Source of the DNA: Brevundimonas vesicularis
GTDB lineage: Bacteria > Pseudomonadota > Alphaproteobacteria > Caulobacterales > Caulobacteraceae
Direction of reading: 5' to 3'
Assembly: GCF_014204545.1 (NCBI RefSeq)
Contig: NZ_JACHLJ010000002.1
Coordinates: forward strand, 248,001 to 312,000
DNA length: 64,000 nucleotides
The position numbers and the translations under genes are program-made. Numbering within the stretch: the first letter of the stretch is position 1; every line of letters starts with the position of its first letter. Below the pieces are notes generated by a model that was not told the origin of the DNA, made no database searches, and was given only the letters and a program-made list of their open reading frames with translations. Below, piece after piece: positions 17,051-25,399 of the stretch.

Positions 17051-17075
17051 CGCCCGCCGGAGGTTCCGGCGGGCG
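17051..17075 (-). terminator. Terminator downstream of sodB
   Basis: On the minus strand CGCCCGCCGG and CCGGCGGGCG pair perfectly around a five-base loop and are followed by TTTTCG. It lies just past the superoxide dismutase gene and ahead of the MBL lipoprotein gene. Confidence 0.85.
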
Positions 17076-17108
17076 TCGTCATCTCTCGATCTCTGGGCTG
17101 GACCGGCC

Positions 17109-17720
17109 TTATTTGGCGGCGGCGTAGAGTTCGTTGACCTTTTTCCAGTTCACCACCGTCCAGAACGACTTCAGATAGTCGGCGCGGCGGTTCTGGTATT
17201 TCAGATAGTAGGCGTGCTCCCACACATCGGCGCCCAGAATGACCTCGCCGCGCTCGTCCACGACGTCCATCAGCGGATTGTCCTGGTTCGGGGTCGAGGT
17301 GATCTTCAGCTTGCCGTTCTGCACGATCAGCCAAGCCCAGCCCGAACCGAACTGCGCGGCGCCGGCGGCGTTGAAGTCTTCCTTGAACTTGTCCATGCCG
17401 CCCAGATCGGCGTCGATGGCGGCAGCGAGTTCAGCCGAGGGTTCGCCGGCCTGGTCGGCCGGGGCCAGCAGCTCCCAGAACAGGCTGTGGTTCCAATGGC
17501 CGCCGCCGTTGTTGCGGACGGCCTTGGGCGCGGTGGAGATGCTGGTGAAGATTTCCTCCAGCGACTTGCCCTGCAGACCGGCGTCGGCATCGACGGCCTT
17601 GTTCAGGTTGTCGACATAGGTCTGGTGGTGCTTGTCGTGGTGGAAGGTCATCGTCTCCTTGTCGATGGCCGGCTCCAGCGCGTCATAGGCGTAGGGCAGC
17701 GGGGGCAGGGTGAAGGCCAT
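17109..17720 (-). CDS. sodB: Superoxide dismutase, Fe/Mn family
   Basis: Converts superoxide to oxygen and peroxide. The metal ligands are visible: first His in [16 protein letters not shown] (about residue 27), second in [15 protein letters not shown] (about 77), then Asp and His in [22 protein letters not shown] (about 161-165). ATG 17720 gives the canonical start [17 protein letters not shown]; the longer upstream frame has no homology. At 203 residues with no signal peptide it is cytoplasmic. Iron versus manganese cannot be settled by eye. Confidence 0.96.
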   Translation of the reverse strand: MAFTLPPLPYAYDALEPAIDKETMTFHHDKHHQTYVDNLNKAVDADAGLQGKSLEEIFTSISTAPKAVRNNGGGHWNHSLFWELLAPADQAGEPSAELAAAIDADLGGMDKFKEDFNAAGAAQFGSGWAWLIVQNGKLKITSTPNQDNPLMDVVDERGEVILGADVWEHAYYLKYQNRRADYLKSFWTVVNWKKVNELYAAAK

Positions 17721-17868
17721 GTCAGTCTCCTGAAGACGGTTTGTTCCTGAACCCCATTTAGGGGCTGTGGCGTCTGACCCAAGCGATTTCGTCGGGTTTT
17801 TGTTCAGCTTGGCCATTTGCATTGGCCCACAAGGCGCGCGATTGTCCACCCGTCAATCGGAGGCTGTC

Positions 17869-18159
17869 ATGTCGCGTATCAGATTCCTCGCTGTGCTGGC
17901 GCTCGCCGTTTCAGCAAGCGGCTGCGCCGGTTTCGAGGCGCTGGACCAGGCCGCGGCGGACATGGCCAGCCAAGCGCCGACCTGCACCCAAAATCCTGCG
18001 ATCGGCGCGGAAAACTATGGGGGCAGGACCTGCCGCGTCAGTCATACGGTTTGGTCTTCGACGACGACGACCGTCGAGGAGACTGGCAAGGCGCCCGTCA
18101 CGATCCGCACCGTCACGACGCCGTCGGGGACCACCACCGAGATCGTGCCGACACCCTGA
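17869..18159 (+). CDS. Small hypothetical lipoprotein (96 residues)
   Basis: Signal peptide and lipobox in MSRIRFLAVLALAVSASGC, preceded by CGGAGG at good spacing for ATG 17869. The mature part is Thr/Ser-rich at the end (TTTTVEETGKAPVTIRTVTTPSGTTTEIVPTP) with two Cys (PTCTQNP and RTCRVSH) that could pair. No family recognised. It is divergent from sodB. Confidence 0.7.
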   Translation: MSRIRFLAVLALAVSASGCAGFEALDQAAADMASQAPTCTQNPAIGAENYGGRTCRVSHTVWSSTTTTVEETGKAPVTIRTVTTPSGTTTEIVPTP

Positions 18160-18169
18160 CAAGACCAGC

Positions 18170-18397
18170 TTAAGCGGCTGGCAAGTTCGCCTTCAGGCAA
18201 TCGCGAACGGCCCGCTTCACATCGCCCGGCGCATTAGGCTCGTCCACGCCCTCGGCCGCAAAGACGGCGCGCACGGCGGCGTCCAGCCCCTTGGGCAGGG
18301 CCTCGATCACCCGCTTCTGCCCTTTGGCGTGCAGGCAATAACCCACCTCGCGGCACAGGGCGGAAAACATGGGTTCGTAGGGATCAGAAGCGCTCAT
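18170..18397 (-). CDS. Small hypothetical protein (75 residues)
   Basis: Soluble, mostly helical, with two Cys (SALCREVGYCLHAKG) and a third near the end (RAVRDCLKANL). No family recognised. It ends 11 bp from the convergent lipoprotein gene and starts 16 bp after the gene at 18413, so it is probably the second gene of an operon with it. Confidence 0.6.
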   Translation of the reverse strand: MSASDPYEPMFSALCREVGYCLHAKGQKRVIEALPKGLDAAVRAVFAAEGVDEPNAPGDVKRAVRDCLKANLPAA

Positions 18398-18412
18398 GCC
18401 GGCCCTGTAGCA

Positions 18413-19372
18413 TCAAGGGAGCAGACGCGACAGCCAGTGCAAAAGGTTCAGGGCGAACTGCTGATCGTCATGACCGGCTGTGTTCAACCCCATGCGAACC
18501 GGCTCGCGATCCGGCTGGTCGGGAAAACGCACGACCTGGGCCGTGAGCATCCCCGCCTCTCCCAGCACGACGACCCGCCCCGCGCCAAAGCGCAAAGCCA
18601 GACCTTGGGCGGATAAGGCGGGCCGCGACAACTCGGCAAGGACGACGGCTGGATCCTGTCCGGCCCGAAGCTGCGTTCGGATCGTTTGAAAGGCTCCGAG
18701 ATTGGGAGCCTCTCGCGCATCTGCGCTCATCGCCAGCAATACGGTTGCGTCTGCCGGCCCCGAAAGCGACTGCCCGGTGAAGCTCTTCACGACCGTCAAG
18801 CGTTCGCTTTGGTCGCGGCCCTCGATGATCGGATGATCCGCAAGCGCCGGGCGCGGAAAGACCAGATTGGCCGTAACGTCGCCGCCCACGGGCTGGAAGG
18901 CGTAACCCGTGCCCATCGCTACCCCGAACCTTGCGGCCAGGGCTTCGGCGGCTGCGCCGTGCGGCGCGTGATCGGCGGCCAGAAGCAACGACCCGCCCTG
19001 CTCCACCCAGCGGCTGATCGCCTCGATTTCGGCGTCGTCGAAAGCCGAGGCGCGCGAGCCGTCCGCCGGGCGCGCCGGATTGGAGATGACCAACACCGCC
19101 ACGCCATCAAGCGCGCCGGGCGCATCGAGACGCCCCCGGCTGGCTTCGATCCGATATCCGTCGGCCCGCATCAGCGCGGCGAAGGCGGCATAACGACCTT
19201 CGATCGTCTGCTCGCTGCCGTGGCCCTGATCGACAAGCACGACAGGCCCATCCGTCGCATAGGCCGGCGACGCCACCTTTGGCCGCCAATCCAGATCGCC
19301 GACCTGCTCTTGCGCCAAGGCTGGGCCTGCCAGCAGCAGGACTGCGACGGTGATCCAAACCCGGCGTCCCAT
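18413..19372 (-). CDS. Exported protein with DUF4350-like / glutamine-amidotransferase-like fold
   Basis: A 319-residue protein with a clear signal peptide (MGRRVWITVAVLLLAGPALAQ). The body has the pattern of DUF4350-type proteins: VVLVDQGHGSE, a segment DGVAVLVISNPARP, then IEAISRWVEQGGSLLLAADHAPHGAAA and near the end AGRVVVLGEAGMLTAQ. These are structurally related to class I glutamine amidotransferase or beta-galactosidase-trimerisation folds, without an evident catalytic Cys. Function unknown; periplasmic location inferred. It is followed by the 75-residue gene. Confidence 0.72.
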   Translation of the reverse strand: MGRRVWITVAVLLLAGPALAQEQVGDLDWRPKVASPAYATDGPVVLVDQGHGSEQTIEGRYAAFAALMRADGYRIEASRGRLDAPGALDGVAVLVISNPARPADGSRASAFDDAEIEAISRWVEQGGSLLLAADHAPHGAAAEALAARFGVAMGTGYAFQPVGGDVTANLVFPRPALADHPIIEGRDQSERLTVVKSFTGQSLSGPADATVLLAMSADAREAPNLGAFQTIRTQLRAGQDPAVVLAELSRPALSAQGLALRFGAGRVVVLGEAGMLTAQVVRFPDQPDREPVRMGLNTAGHDDQQFALNLLHWLSRLLP

Positions 19373-19379
19373 CTGGCGC

Positions 19380-20228
19380 CTAGACCTTCAAACGTTCGGC
19401 GTGGAAGGCGATGTGGTCGGCGATGAAGCTGGCCATGAAGAAGTAGGAGTGGTCGTAGCCCGGCTGCATCCGCAGGGTGATCTTCTGGCCGGCGGCATCG
19501 GCGGCGGTTTGCAGAAGTTCCGGCTTCAGCTGGTCGGTCAGGAAGCTGTCGGCGTCCCCCTGGTCGATCAGGATGTCATCGAAGGCGCCCCCTCCGTCAG
19601 GGCTCTTGGCGGCGCCGGCTGCGATCAGCTTGGCGGCGTCGTGTCGGTCCCAGTCGTCGCGGTCGTCTCCGAGGTATGCGGTGAAGGCCTTTTCACCCCA
19701 GGCGCACCGTGTCGGCGAGCAGATCGGCGCGAAGGCGGAAACCGAACGGAACAGGTCGGGATGGTTCAACGCCAGGGTCAGGGCGCCGTGGCCGCCCATC
19801 GAATGGCCGCTGATCGACCGGACGCCCGTGGTCGCAAACTCGGCGTCGATCAGGGCGATCAGTTCCTCGGTGACATAGGTCTCCATGCGGAAATGCGGCG
19901 CCCAGGGCGCCTGTGTCGCATCCAGATAGAAGCCCGCGCCCTGGCCCAGGTCATAGGCGGGATCGTCGGCGACGCCGTCTCCGCGCGGCGAGGTGTCAGG
20001 CGCCACGATGATGACGCCATGTTCGGCGGCGGCCTGGTAGGCCCCCGCCTTGGTGGTGAAATTATCCTCGGTGCAGGTCAGGCCCGACAGCCAGATCAGC
20101 ACCGGGAAAGGCCCCTCCCCGCCCGGAACGAAGACCGATAGCGTCATCGGCGTGCCGGTCGCTGTGCTGTCGTGCTTCAGATAGCGGAGCGTTCCGCCGT
20201 GGACAGCGTGCGTCTTGGTGGTTTCCAC
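19380..20228 (-). CDS. fghA: S-formylglutathione hydrolase
   Basis: Hydrolyses S-formylglutathione to formate and glutathione, the second step of glutathione-dependent formaldehyde oxidation. The esterase nucleophile is in GHSMGGHGALTLAL (about residue 141), with the oxyanion region VLIWLSGLTCTEDNFTTKAG, the catalytic Asp region ILIDQGDADSFL and a late PGYDHSYFFMASFI carrying the His. At 282 residues it has family length. It starts with GTG immediately after the VOC stop, and adhC lies upstream in the same operon. Confidence 0.95.
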   Translation of the reverse strand: METTKTHAVHGGTLRYLKHDSTATGTPMTLSVFVPGGEGPFPVLIWLSGLTCTEDNFTTKAGAYQAAAEHGVIIVAPDTSPRGDGVADDPAYDLGQGAGFYLDATQAPWAPHFRMETYVTEELIALIDAEFATTGVRSISGHSMGGHGALTLALNHPDLFRSVSAFAPICSPTRCAWGEKAFTAYLGDDRDDWDRHDAAKLIAAGAAKSPDGGGAFDDILIDQGDADSFLTDQLKPELLQTAADAAGQKITLRMQPGYDHSYFFMASFIADHIAFHAERLKV

Positions 20229-20615
20229 TCAGTCTGTCTTTCGATGCATGGCGCAGATCTTGTTGCCGGACGGATCGCGCAGATAGGCCAGGATCATGGG
20301 GCCGAAGGGGCCCTTGCGTTCGCCGGGCGGGTCCTCGATGGCCCGACCGCCGGCCGCGACGCCCGCGTCGTGGAAGGCCTGGACCATCTCGGGCGTTTTG
20401 GCGTGAAAACCGATGGTGCCGCCGTTGGCGTGGCAGGCCGGCTCGCCGTCGATCGGCGCGCCGATCGCAAAGGCGCCCATGCGGGTGCGCCACCAGTAAC
20501 GGCCCTTGGGGTCCGGCCCCTGGCCCGGCTCGAGGCCCAGGGCGCCGAGCGCCGCATCATAGAACCGGCGCGACGCCTCGATGTCGTTGGCGCCGACGGT
20601 GACGTGGGTGAACAT
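20229..20615 (-). CDS. VOC-family glyoxalase-like protein
   Basis: A 128-residue vicinal-oxygen-chelate protein (start MFTHVTVGANDIEASRRFYDAALGAL; end AYLRDPSGNKICAMHRK). Possible metal ligands are the first His (FTHVTVG) and a later His (IGFHAKTPE). It sits between the SDR and fghA in the formaldehyde operon, directly abutting fghA, so it may act on a glutathione adduct or methylglyoxal-like by-product. The exact reaction is not predictable. Confidence 0.88.
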   Translation of the reverse strand: MFTHVTVGANDIEASRRFYDAALGALGLEPGQGPDPKGRYWWRTRMGAFAIGAPIDGEPACHANGGTIGFHAKTPEMVQAFHDAGVAAGGRAIEDPPGERKGPFGPMILAYLRDPSGNKICAMHRKTD

Positions 20616-20681
20616 GGCGAGCCCTCCTGATCTATGGTCGACAAACGATAGCCATGACCGTCTCTTTTGGCAACGGACCCA

Positions 20682-21374
20682 TCACCACGGGACGGGCCGG
20701 CCATCGCGGTCCAGATAATGCAGCCCTGGCCGTCCCTTCTGAGCCAGGATCACCTTGATCAGTTTGGGGATGCTGTCCTCGATCGTATGGGGCGCGTCGG
20801 GCCCGCCCAGATCGGTGCGAATCCAGCCCGGCGCCAGCAACAACAGCCCGCGGGGGTCGTCGGCGCGGCGGGCGGCGTAGCCGCGCATCAACATATTCAA
20901 GGCCGCCTTGGAGGCGCGATAGGCGTCGACGCCGCCGCCGTTGTTGTTGGCGATGCTACCCTGGCCCGACGACATGACGCCGATCACGCCGCTTGGCGCG
21001 ACCCGGTCGCCTAGCGCCTCCACCACCTGAAGCGGCGCCCAAGCGTTGGTAGCCATCAGCCGTGTGAAGTCATCCAGCGGCGTATCGGCGATAGAAGCCG
21101 GCGCATCGGCCACGCCCGCATTGATGAACAGACAATCGAACCGTCGATCCGACAGCCTCTCTGCAAGCGCCCGCACCTGCTCGCCATCCGTGATGTCCAG
21201 CATCTCGATCTCTAGCGTCGGATGGTCCGACGCCAAGGCGTGCAGGGGCGATACGGCGGATCGGGCGGTGGCGACGACCGACCAGTCCATCTCCAGGAAG
21301 GCCTCGGCCAAGGCCAGGCCCAGGCCTCGCGACGCCCCGATCAGCAGGATGGAGCCGGGGGCCCGTGCGGCCAT
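20682..21374 (-). CDS. SDR-family oxidoreductase
   Basis: A 230-residue short-chain dehydrogenase with cofactor motif LLIGASRGLGLALAEAF, FINAGVADAP and the catalytic pattern VDAYRASKAALNML (Tyr-x3-Lys), preceded by a Ser in GVMSSGQGS. I take the ATG at 21374 and reject the much longer upstream frame, which is antisense-register adhC. The gene starts 2 bp after the adhC stop, placing it in the formaldehyde operon. Substrate unknown. Confidence 0.9.
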   Translation of the reverse strand: MAARAPGSILLIGASRGLGLALAEAFLEMDWSVVATARSAVSPLHALASDHPTLEIEMLDITDGEQVRALAERLSDRRFDCLFINAGVADAPASIADTPLDDFTRLMATNAWAPLQVVEALGDRVAPSGVIGVMSSGQGSIANNNGGGVDAYRASKAALNMLMRGYAARRADDPRGLLLLAPGWIRTDLGGPDAPHTIEDSIPKLIKVILAQKGRPGLHYLDRDGRPVPW

Positions 21375-21376
21375 GA

Positions 21377-22483
21377 TCAGAACACCACGACGCTGCGGAT
21401 GCTCTTGCCCTCGTGCATCAGGTCGAAGGCCTTGTTGATGTCGTCCAGGCCGAAGGTGTGGGTGATCATCGGGTCGATCTCGATCTTGCCGTCCATATAC
21501 CAGTCGACGATCTTGGGCGTGTCGGTGCGGCCGCGCGCACCGCCGAAGGCCGAACCGCGCCAGACGCGGCCGGTCACCAGTTGGAACGGGCGGGTGGCGA
21601 TTTCCTTGCCGGATTCGGCGACGCCGATGACGACGCTTTCGCCCCAGCCGCGGTGGCAGGCTTCCAGCGCCTGACGCATGACGACGGTGTTGCCGGTGCA
21701 GTCGAAGGTGTAGTCCGCGCCGCCGTCGGTCAGCTGGACCAGATGGGCCACCACGTCCGGCACATCCTTGGGATTGACGAAATGGGTCATGCCGAAACGA
21801 CGGCCCCATTCTTCCTTGTCGCCGTTGATGTCCACGCCAACGATCATGTCGGCCCCGACCATCTTCAGCCCCTGGATGACGTTCAGGCCGATGCCGCCCA
21901 GGCCGAAGACGACGCAGTTGGCGCCGGGCTCGACCTTGGCTGTGTTGACTACGGCGCCGACGCCGGTGGTCACGCCGCAACCGACGTAGCAGGCCTTGTC
22001 GAAGGGCGCGTCTTTGCGGATTTTCGCCACCGCAATCTCGGGCAGGACGGTGTAGTTCGAGAAGGTCGAGCAGCCCATATAGTGGGCGATGGCCTGACCC
22101 TTGTAGCTGAAGCGGCTGGTGCCGTCGGGCATGACGCCCTTGCCCTGAGTGCCGCGAATGGCGGTGCACAGATTGGTCTTGCGGCTCAGGCACGACTTAC
22201 ACTGGCGGCATTCCGGCGTGTACAGCGGGATGACGTGATCGCCGACCGCGACCGAGGTCACGCCCGGCCCCACCTCGACCACCACGCCCGCGCCCTCGTG
22301 GCCCAGGATCGAGGGGAAGACGCCCTCGGAGTCCAGGCCGTCCAGCGTGTAGGCGTCGGTGTGGCAGATGCCGGTGGCCTTGATCTCGATCAGCACCTCG
22401 CCGTCGCGCGGTCCCTCCAGATCGACCTCGACAATCTCCAACGGACGTTTGGCCTCGAAGGCGACGGCGGCGCGGGTTTTCAT
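21377..22483 (-). CDS. adhC: S-(hydroxymethyl)glutathione dehydrogenase (class III alcohol dehydrogenase)
   Basis: Oxidises the spontaneous adduct of formaldehyde and glutathione with NAD+, feeding fghA downstream. Zinc-enzyme hallmarks: catalytic ligands in [14 protein letters not shown] and GHEGAGVV, structural Cys quartet in [15 protein letters not shown], a later Cys in [12 protein letters not shown], and the Rossmann motif [14 protein letters not shown]. Its 368 residues and the [20 protein letters not shown] segment are diagnostic for class III. It is the first gene of the operon adhC-SDR-VOC-fghA. Confidence 0.96.
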   Translation of the reverse strand: MKTRAAVAFEAKRPLEIVEVDLEGPRDGEVLIEIKATGICHTDAYTLDGLDSEGVFPSILGHEGAGVVVEVGPGVTSVAVGDHVIPLYTPECRQCKSCLSRKTNLCTAIRGTQGKGVMPDGTSRFSYKGQAIAHYMGCSTFSNYTVLPEIAVAKIRKDAPFDKACYVGCGVTTGVGAVVNTAKVEPGANCVVFGLGGIGLNVIQGLKMVGADMIVGVDINGDKEEWGRRFGMTHFVNPKDVPDVVAHLVQLTDGGADYTFDCTGNTVVMRQALEACHRGWGESVVIGVAESGKEIATRPFQLVTGRVWRGSAFGGARGRTDTPKIVDWYMDGKIEIDPMITHTFGLDDINKAFDLMHEGKSIRSVVVF

Positions 22484-22545
22484 GGCGGGGCTCCTGAACG
22501 ATTCCCTCCTCTTCTAGGGCAGGCGCAGGATGGTATGAAGCCGTC

Positions 22546-23256
22546 ATGTCACACACAAACCTCGTCGTCCTGACCGGTGCCGGGATATCGGCCGAGAGCG
22601 GCGTGCCGACGTTTCGGGCGTCGGACGGGCTGTGGTGCGGGCATCGGGTCGAGGATGTGGCGACGCCGGAGGGTTATGCCGCCGATCCGGCGCTGGTGCA
22701 GGACTTCTACAATCAGCGGCGGCGGCAGTTGGCCGATGTCCGGCCCAATGCGGCGCACCGGGCGCTGGCGGCGTTGGCGGGGCGGTGGCGGGGCGACTTC
22801 CTGCTGGTGACGCAGAACGTCGATGATCTGCACGACCGGGCGCATGAAGAGACGCCGCCGGCCGCCGGTTTCGAGCTGATCCATATGCACGGCGAACTGC
22901 TGAAGGGCCGCTGCACCCGGTCGGGCGTGGTGATGGACTGGGCCGGGGACATGGCGGCGGATGAGGCGTCGCCGCATCATCCACAGGGCGTCATGCGGCC
23001 GCACATCGTCTGGTTCGGGGAGATGCCGCTTCAGATGGAGCGGATCGAGCGGGCGCTGGAGCGGTGCGACCTGTTCGTGTCCATCGGCACGTCGGGCGCG
23101 GTCTATCCGGCGGCGGGGTTCGTGCAGGCGGCGCGGTATGCCGGGGCGCGGACGGTGGAGATCAATCTGGAGCCGACGTCGGGGGCGCGCCTGTTCGACG
23201 AAGGCGTTTACGGGCCGGCGACGCAGGCCGCGCCGGCCTTCTTCGACACGCTGTAG
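22546..23256 (+). CDS. cobB: NAD-dependent protein deacylase, sirtuin (CobB-like), without zinc cysteines
   Basis: Sirtuin using NAD+ to remove lysine acyl groups. The NAD site GAGISAESGVPTFRASDGLW (residues 8-27), TQNVDDLHDRA, catalytic His in IHMHGELLKGRC (about 114), FGEMP and the late IGTSGAVYPAAGF and INLEPT are present. FYNQRRRQL has the Tyr-x2-Arg of class III enzymes, suggesting desuccinylase/demalonylase ability. The zinc loop seen in E. coli CobB is altered: only one Cys (RCTRSG) remains. At 236 residues it has family length. Confidence 0.93.
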   Translation: MSHTNLVVLTGAGISAESGVPTFRASDGLWCGHRVEDVATPEGYAADPALVQDFYNQRRRQLADVRPNAAHRALAALAGRWRGDFLLVTQNVDDLHDRAHEETPPAAGFELIHMHGELLKGRCTRSGVVMDWAGDMAADEASPHHPQGVMRPHIVWFGEMPLQMERIERALERCDLFVSIGTSGAVYPAAGFVQAARYAGARTVEINLEPTSGARLFDEGVYGPATQAAPAFFDTL

Positions 23257-23263
23257 AGACGAA

Positions 23264-23294
23264 AACGGCGGCCGCTGCGAAGGCGGCCGCCGTT
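23264..23294. terminator. Bidirectional terminator between cobB and the OmpA lipoprotein gene
   Basis: AACGGCGGCCGC and GCGGCCGCCGTT pair around TGCGAAG between converging genes, with flanking AAAA. It resembles the terminators at 3504 and 60594. Confidence 0.8.
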
Positions 23295-23317
23295 CCGGTG
23301 TTCGAGGTCGAGGCGGC

Positions 23318-23869
23318 TTAGGCCAGGACGACGATGGTTACGCGGCGGTTCTGCGAACGGCCCTCGGGCGTGTCGTTCGAGGCCACCGGCTGTTCCTGGC
23401 CATAGGAGATGGTGGCCATGCGGTTCAGGGCGACGCCCTGGCGGTTCAGGAAGCGACGCACGGCCTCGGCGCGCTGCTCGCCCAGCTGGTCGTTATGCTC
23501 GGGCGTGCCGGTCGAGTCGGTGTAGCCCTGGATTTCCAGATAGACGTTCTTGTTCTCGCCCTGCAGACGCTGGGCGAACTGGGCCAGGCGCTGCTCGGCC
23601 TCGGGCGACAGGGCCGCCGCGTCGGTGGGGAATTTCACGGAATCGTCCGACAGCACGACCTGATAGAGGAACTTGCCCTCGGCCAGTTTGTGCGCGTCGT
23701 TGGCGCGTTGCAGGGCCTGGCCTGCAGTGCCTTCGACGGTGGTCACGCGGTTGTCGACGACTTCGACCTGATCACGCACGAAACGATGGCTGGCGCAGCC
23801 GCTGGCCGCAAAGCCGAGGGCGATGAGGGCGCCGCCGACGACCGCCGTCCTGAGTTTCGATCTGCTCAA
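23318..23869 (-). CDS. OmpA-family peptidoglycan-binding lipoprotein
   Basis: Lipoprotein with a C-terminal OmpA domain that anchors the outer membrane to peptidoglycan. The signal peptide (LRTAVVGGALIALGFAASGC) ends in a lipobox; a short coiled region (VDNRVTTVEGTAGQALQRANDAHKL) follows; the OmpA motif is YTDSTGTPEHNDQLGEQRAEAVRRFL with NRRVTIVVLA at the end. I chose TTG 23869 because AAGAAGGAGACAAAAC gives a strong ribosome-binding site there, whereas the ATG at 23899 adds a non-signal-like MALPARRRQN and lacks a site. Cell-envelope role. Confidence 0.9.
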   Translation of the reverse strand: MSRSKLRTAVVGGALIALGFAASGCASHRFVRDQVEVVDNRVTTVEGTAGQALQRANDAHKLAEGKFLYQVVLSDDSVKFPTDAAALSPEAEQRLAQFAQRLQGENKNVYLEIQGYTDSTGTPEHNDQLGEQRAEAVRRFLNRQGVALNRMATISYGQEQPVASNDTPEGRSQNRRVTIVVLA

Positions 23870-24244
23870 GTTTTGTCTCCTTCTTGCCGGGAGCGCCACA
23901 CCCAGTTCATGCGCAAGATGAAAATGGCGTATGAGACAAGGCGGAGTAATGACGCGCTTTGGGCGGCATCATGTCAGCTTGACCATAAGCAGATCGAATA
24001 TTCGCGTTATTCTTGCACGAGGATGGAACCATCGCCTCAGTGCAGACGTTGCGCCGCTGACGGCTGATGCCAGAGGGCGGACACGCTCATCTATCGCTGC
24101 TCTGCGCCGTCGCGCGGTTGTATTCACGACGACGCCACTTTCCTGACGCGACCGAATGTTTTCAACGGAGCCTGGCGGTTTTTACAGGCGTTTTGTCCCG
24201 ATGACCATGCGGCGGCGTGTTCAACTCCCATCACGGATAGGCGA
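23870..24244. other. Intergenic region of 375 bp
   Basis: No ORF with convincing codon use or a signal. It is visibly less GC-rich than its surroundings and would hold divergent promoters for the OmpA lipoprotein and the TonB-like gene. I see no clear repeat. Confidence 0.4.
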
Positions 24245-25081
24245 TTGAGCGCGGCGCGCACACGGCGCTGGGCGCTGGCGGCGACGCCGATCCTGGCCGC
24301 GCATCTGGGGCTGGCGCTGCTGATGCACGGCGGTGCGGAGCCGATCGTCGAGACGCCGCAGACGCCGCCGATGATGGTCGAACTGGTCGAGCCGCCCCCG
24401 CCGCCTCCGCCGCCGCCCGCGCGCGTGATCGCGCCCGATCTCTCGCCAAAGCCCGACGCGCCGGCCGCCGCCGCCCAGGCGGCCGCGCCGGCCAAGCCCG
24501 CGCCCCAGCGGCGACCGCCTGCCGTGGCGGCGGCGCGACCGAGACTGGTGGTCAGCAGACGCCCGCCCGACGTCGAACCCCTGCCCGCCGCGCCCGCCCC
24601 GCCGGGTCCGCCCCTGCCCCTGCTGGGCGCGGCCCAGATCGCCGGCGCCATGACGGTCGGCGCAGGTCCGGGCGGCGGCGGCGGATCGGGCGTCGGCGGA
24701 TCGGGCGGTTCGGGAGGGACCGGCGCGGGTTCAGGCTCGGGCGGCGGGTCGTGCGACATGGTGCGCTGGGTCCAGGACGCGGTGCGCGACGACCAGGCCG
24801 TGCGCCGCGCCGTCATCGCCGCATCCCAGGACATGGACGCGAACGGACGCGCCATCCTGGTCTGGAACGGCGACTGGCTGCAAAGCCGCAACCAGGCGGG
24901 CAAGGGTCTGGCCGGCGTGCGCCAGGCCATCGCCCTGGAAGTCGCCTTCGCCCCAGCCGAATGCAAGAGCCAGCGCATGACGGGGCTGGCAGTCCTGAAG
25001 CTGGAAGACCGCCCCGGCGGCGCGCAACTGGCCCTGGGCAAGGGCAGCTGGCGCTGGTCGGACCTGCTGGGCGCGGGCTGA
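24245..25081 (+). CDS. TonB-like membrane-anchored protein with unfamiliar C-terminal domain
   Basis: A 278-residue protein with TonB-like layout: one N-terminal membrane helix (RRWALAATPILAAHLGLALLM), a Pro-rich spacer beginning VELVEPPPPPPPPPARV and continuing to about residue 120, then a Gly/Ser-rich linker (about 140-170) and a globular domain of about 105 residues starting SCDMVRWVQDAVRDD. That domain is not the standard TonB C-terminal fold I know; it has two Cys (SCDM, AECKSQ). No exbB or exbD lies nearby. The start is TTG 24245, with no strong ribosome-binding site visible. Confidence 0.75.
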   Translation: MSAARTRRWALAATPILAAHLGLALLMHGGAEPIVETPQTPPMMVELVEPPPPPPPPPARVIAPDLSPKPDAPAAAAQAAAPAKPAPQRRPPAVAAARPRLVVSRRPPDVEPLPAAPAPPGPPLPLLGAAQIAGAMTVGAGPGGGGGSGVGGSGGSGGTGAGSGSGGGSCDMVRWVQDAVRDDQAVRRAVIAASQDMDANGRAILVWNGDWLQSRNQAGKGLAGVRQAIALEVAFAPAECKSQRMTGLAVLKLEDRPGGAQLALGKGSWRWSDLLGAG

Positions 25082-25399
25082 CGCGCCGACGCCCATTCAG
25101 ACAGTCGCCTGCAAAAACACCGTCTAATTCGTCTAATTCGTCTGATTTCTCCCTCCCCGACTATGCGACGCGTTTCCTGCGGACGAACCGAGACAGGATC
25201 GCACGGCTTGGAAGCGTGGGCAGGAAGATGATGCCGGCGGGCGATAGAGGATTGAAAACACGAGACTGACCTCACGCGAATAGGATGGTTGGTCCCAGCC
25301 CTTCGTCATCCTGCGGCGAGTGAAGCGAAACTCGAGGATGACGAAAGAAAGAAGGGCGCGCGGTTGCGCTCCTGTTCTCGGACACGCACCTAGCCTGCC
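25082..25399. other. Intergenic region of 318 bp with one inverted repeat
   Basis: Non-coding by eye. It has three direct copies of GTCTAATTC/GTCTGATT-like units (about 25121-25148) and, at 25302-25345, an inverted repeat. The remainder shows nothing recognisable. Confidence 0.45.
25302..25345. repeat. Inverted repeat, 11-bp perfect arms
   Basis: TTCGTCATCCT (25302-25312) and AGGATGACGAA (25335-25345) are perfect complements, with a spacer containing GCGAGTGAAGCG. The type, CGTCATCCT...AGGATGACG, is a common dispersed intergenic repeat form in alphaproteobacteria. Confidence 0.65.

Noticed and set aside
20682..22193. A 503-codon minus-strand frame covering the SDR and part of adhC
   Set aside because: Its N-terminal half is out-of-frame adhC with low-complexity composition; the true SDR start is at 21374.
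23941..24244. Promoter-like TTGACC and TATTCT hexamers in the gap before the TonB-like gene
   Set aside because: Spacing is about 23 bp, outside the usual range.
24363..24740. Pro- and Gly-rich repeats suspected of assembly error
   Set aside because: The frame stays open, and Pro spacer plus Gly linker is normal for TonB-like proteins.
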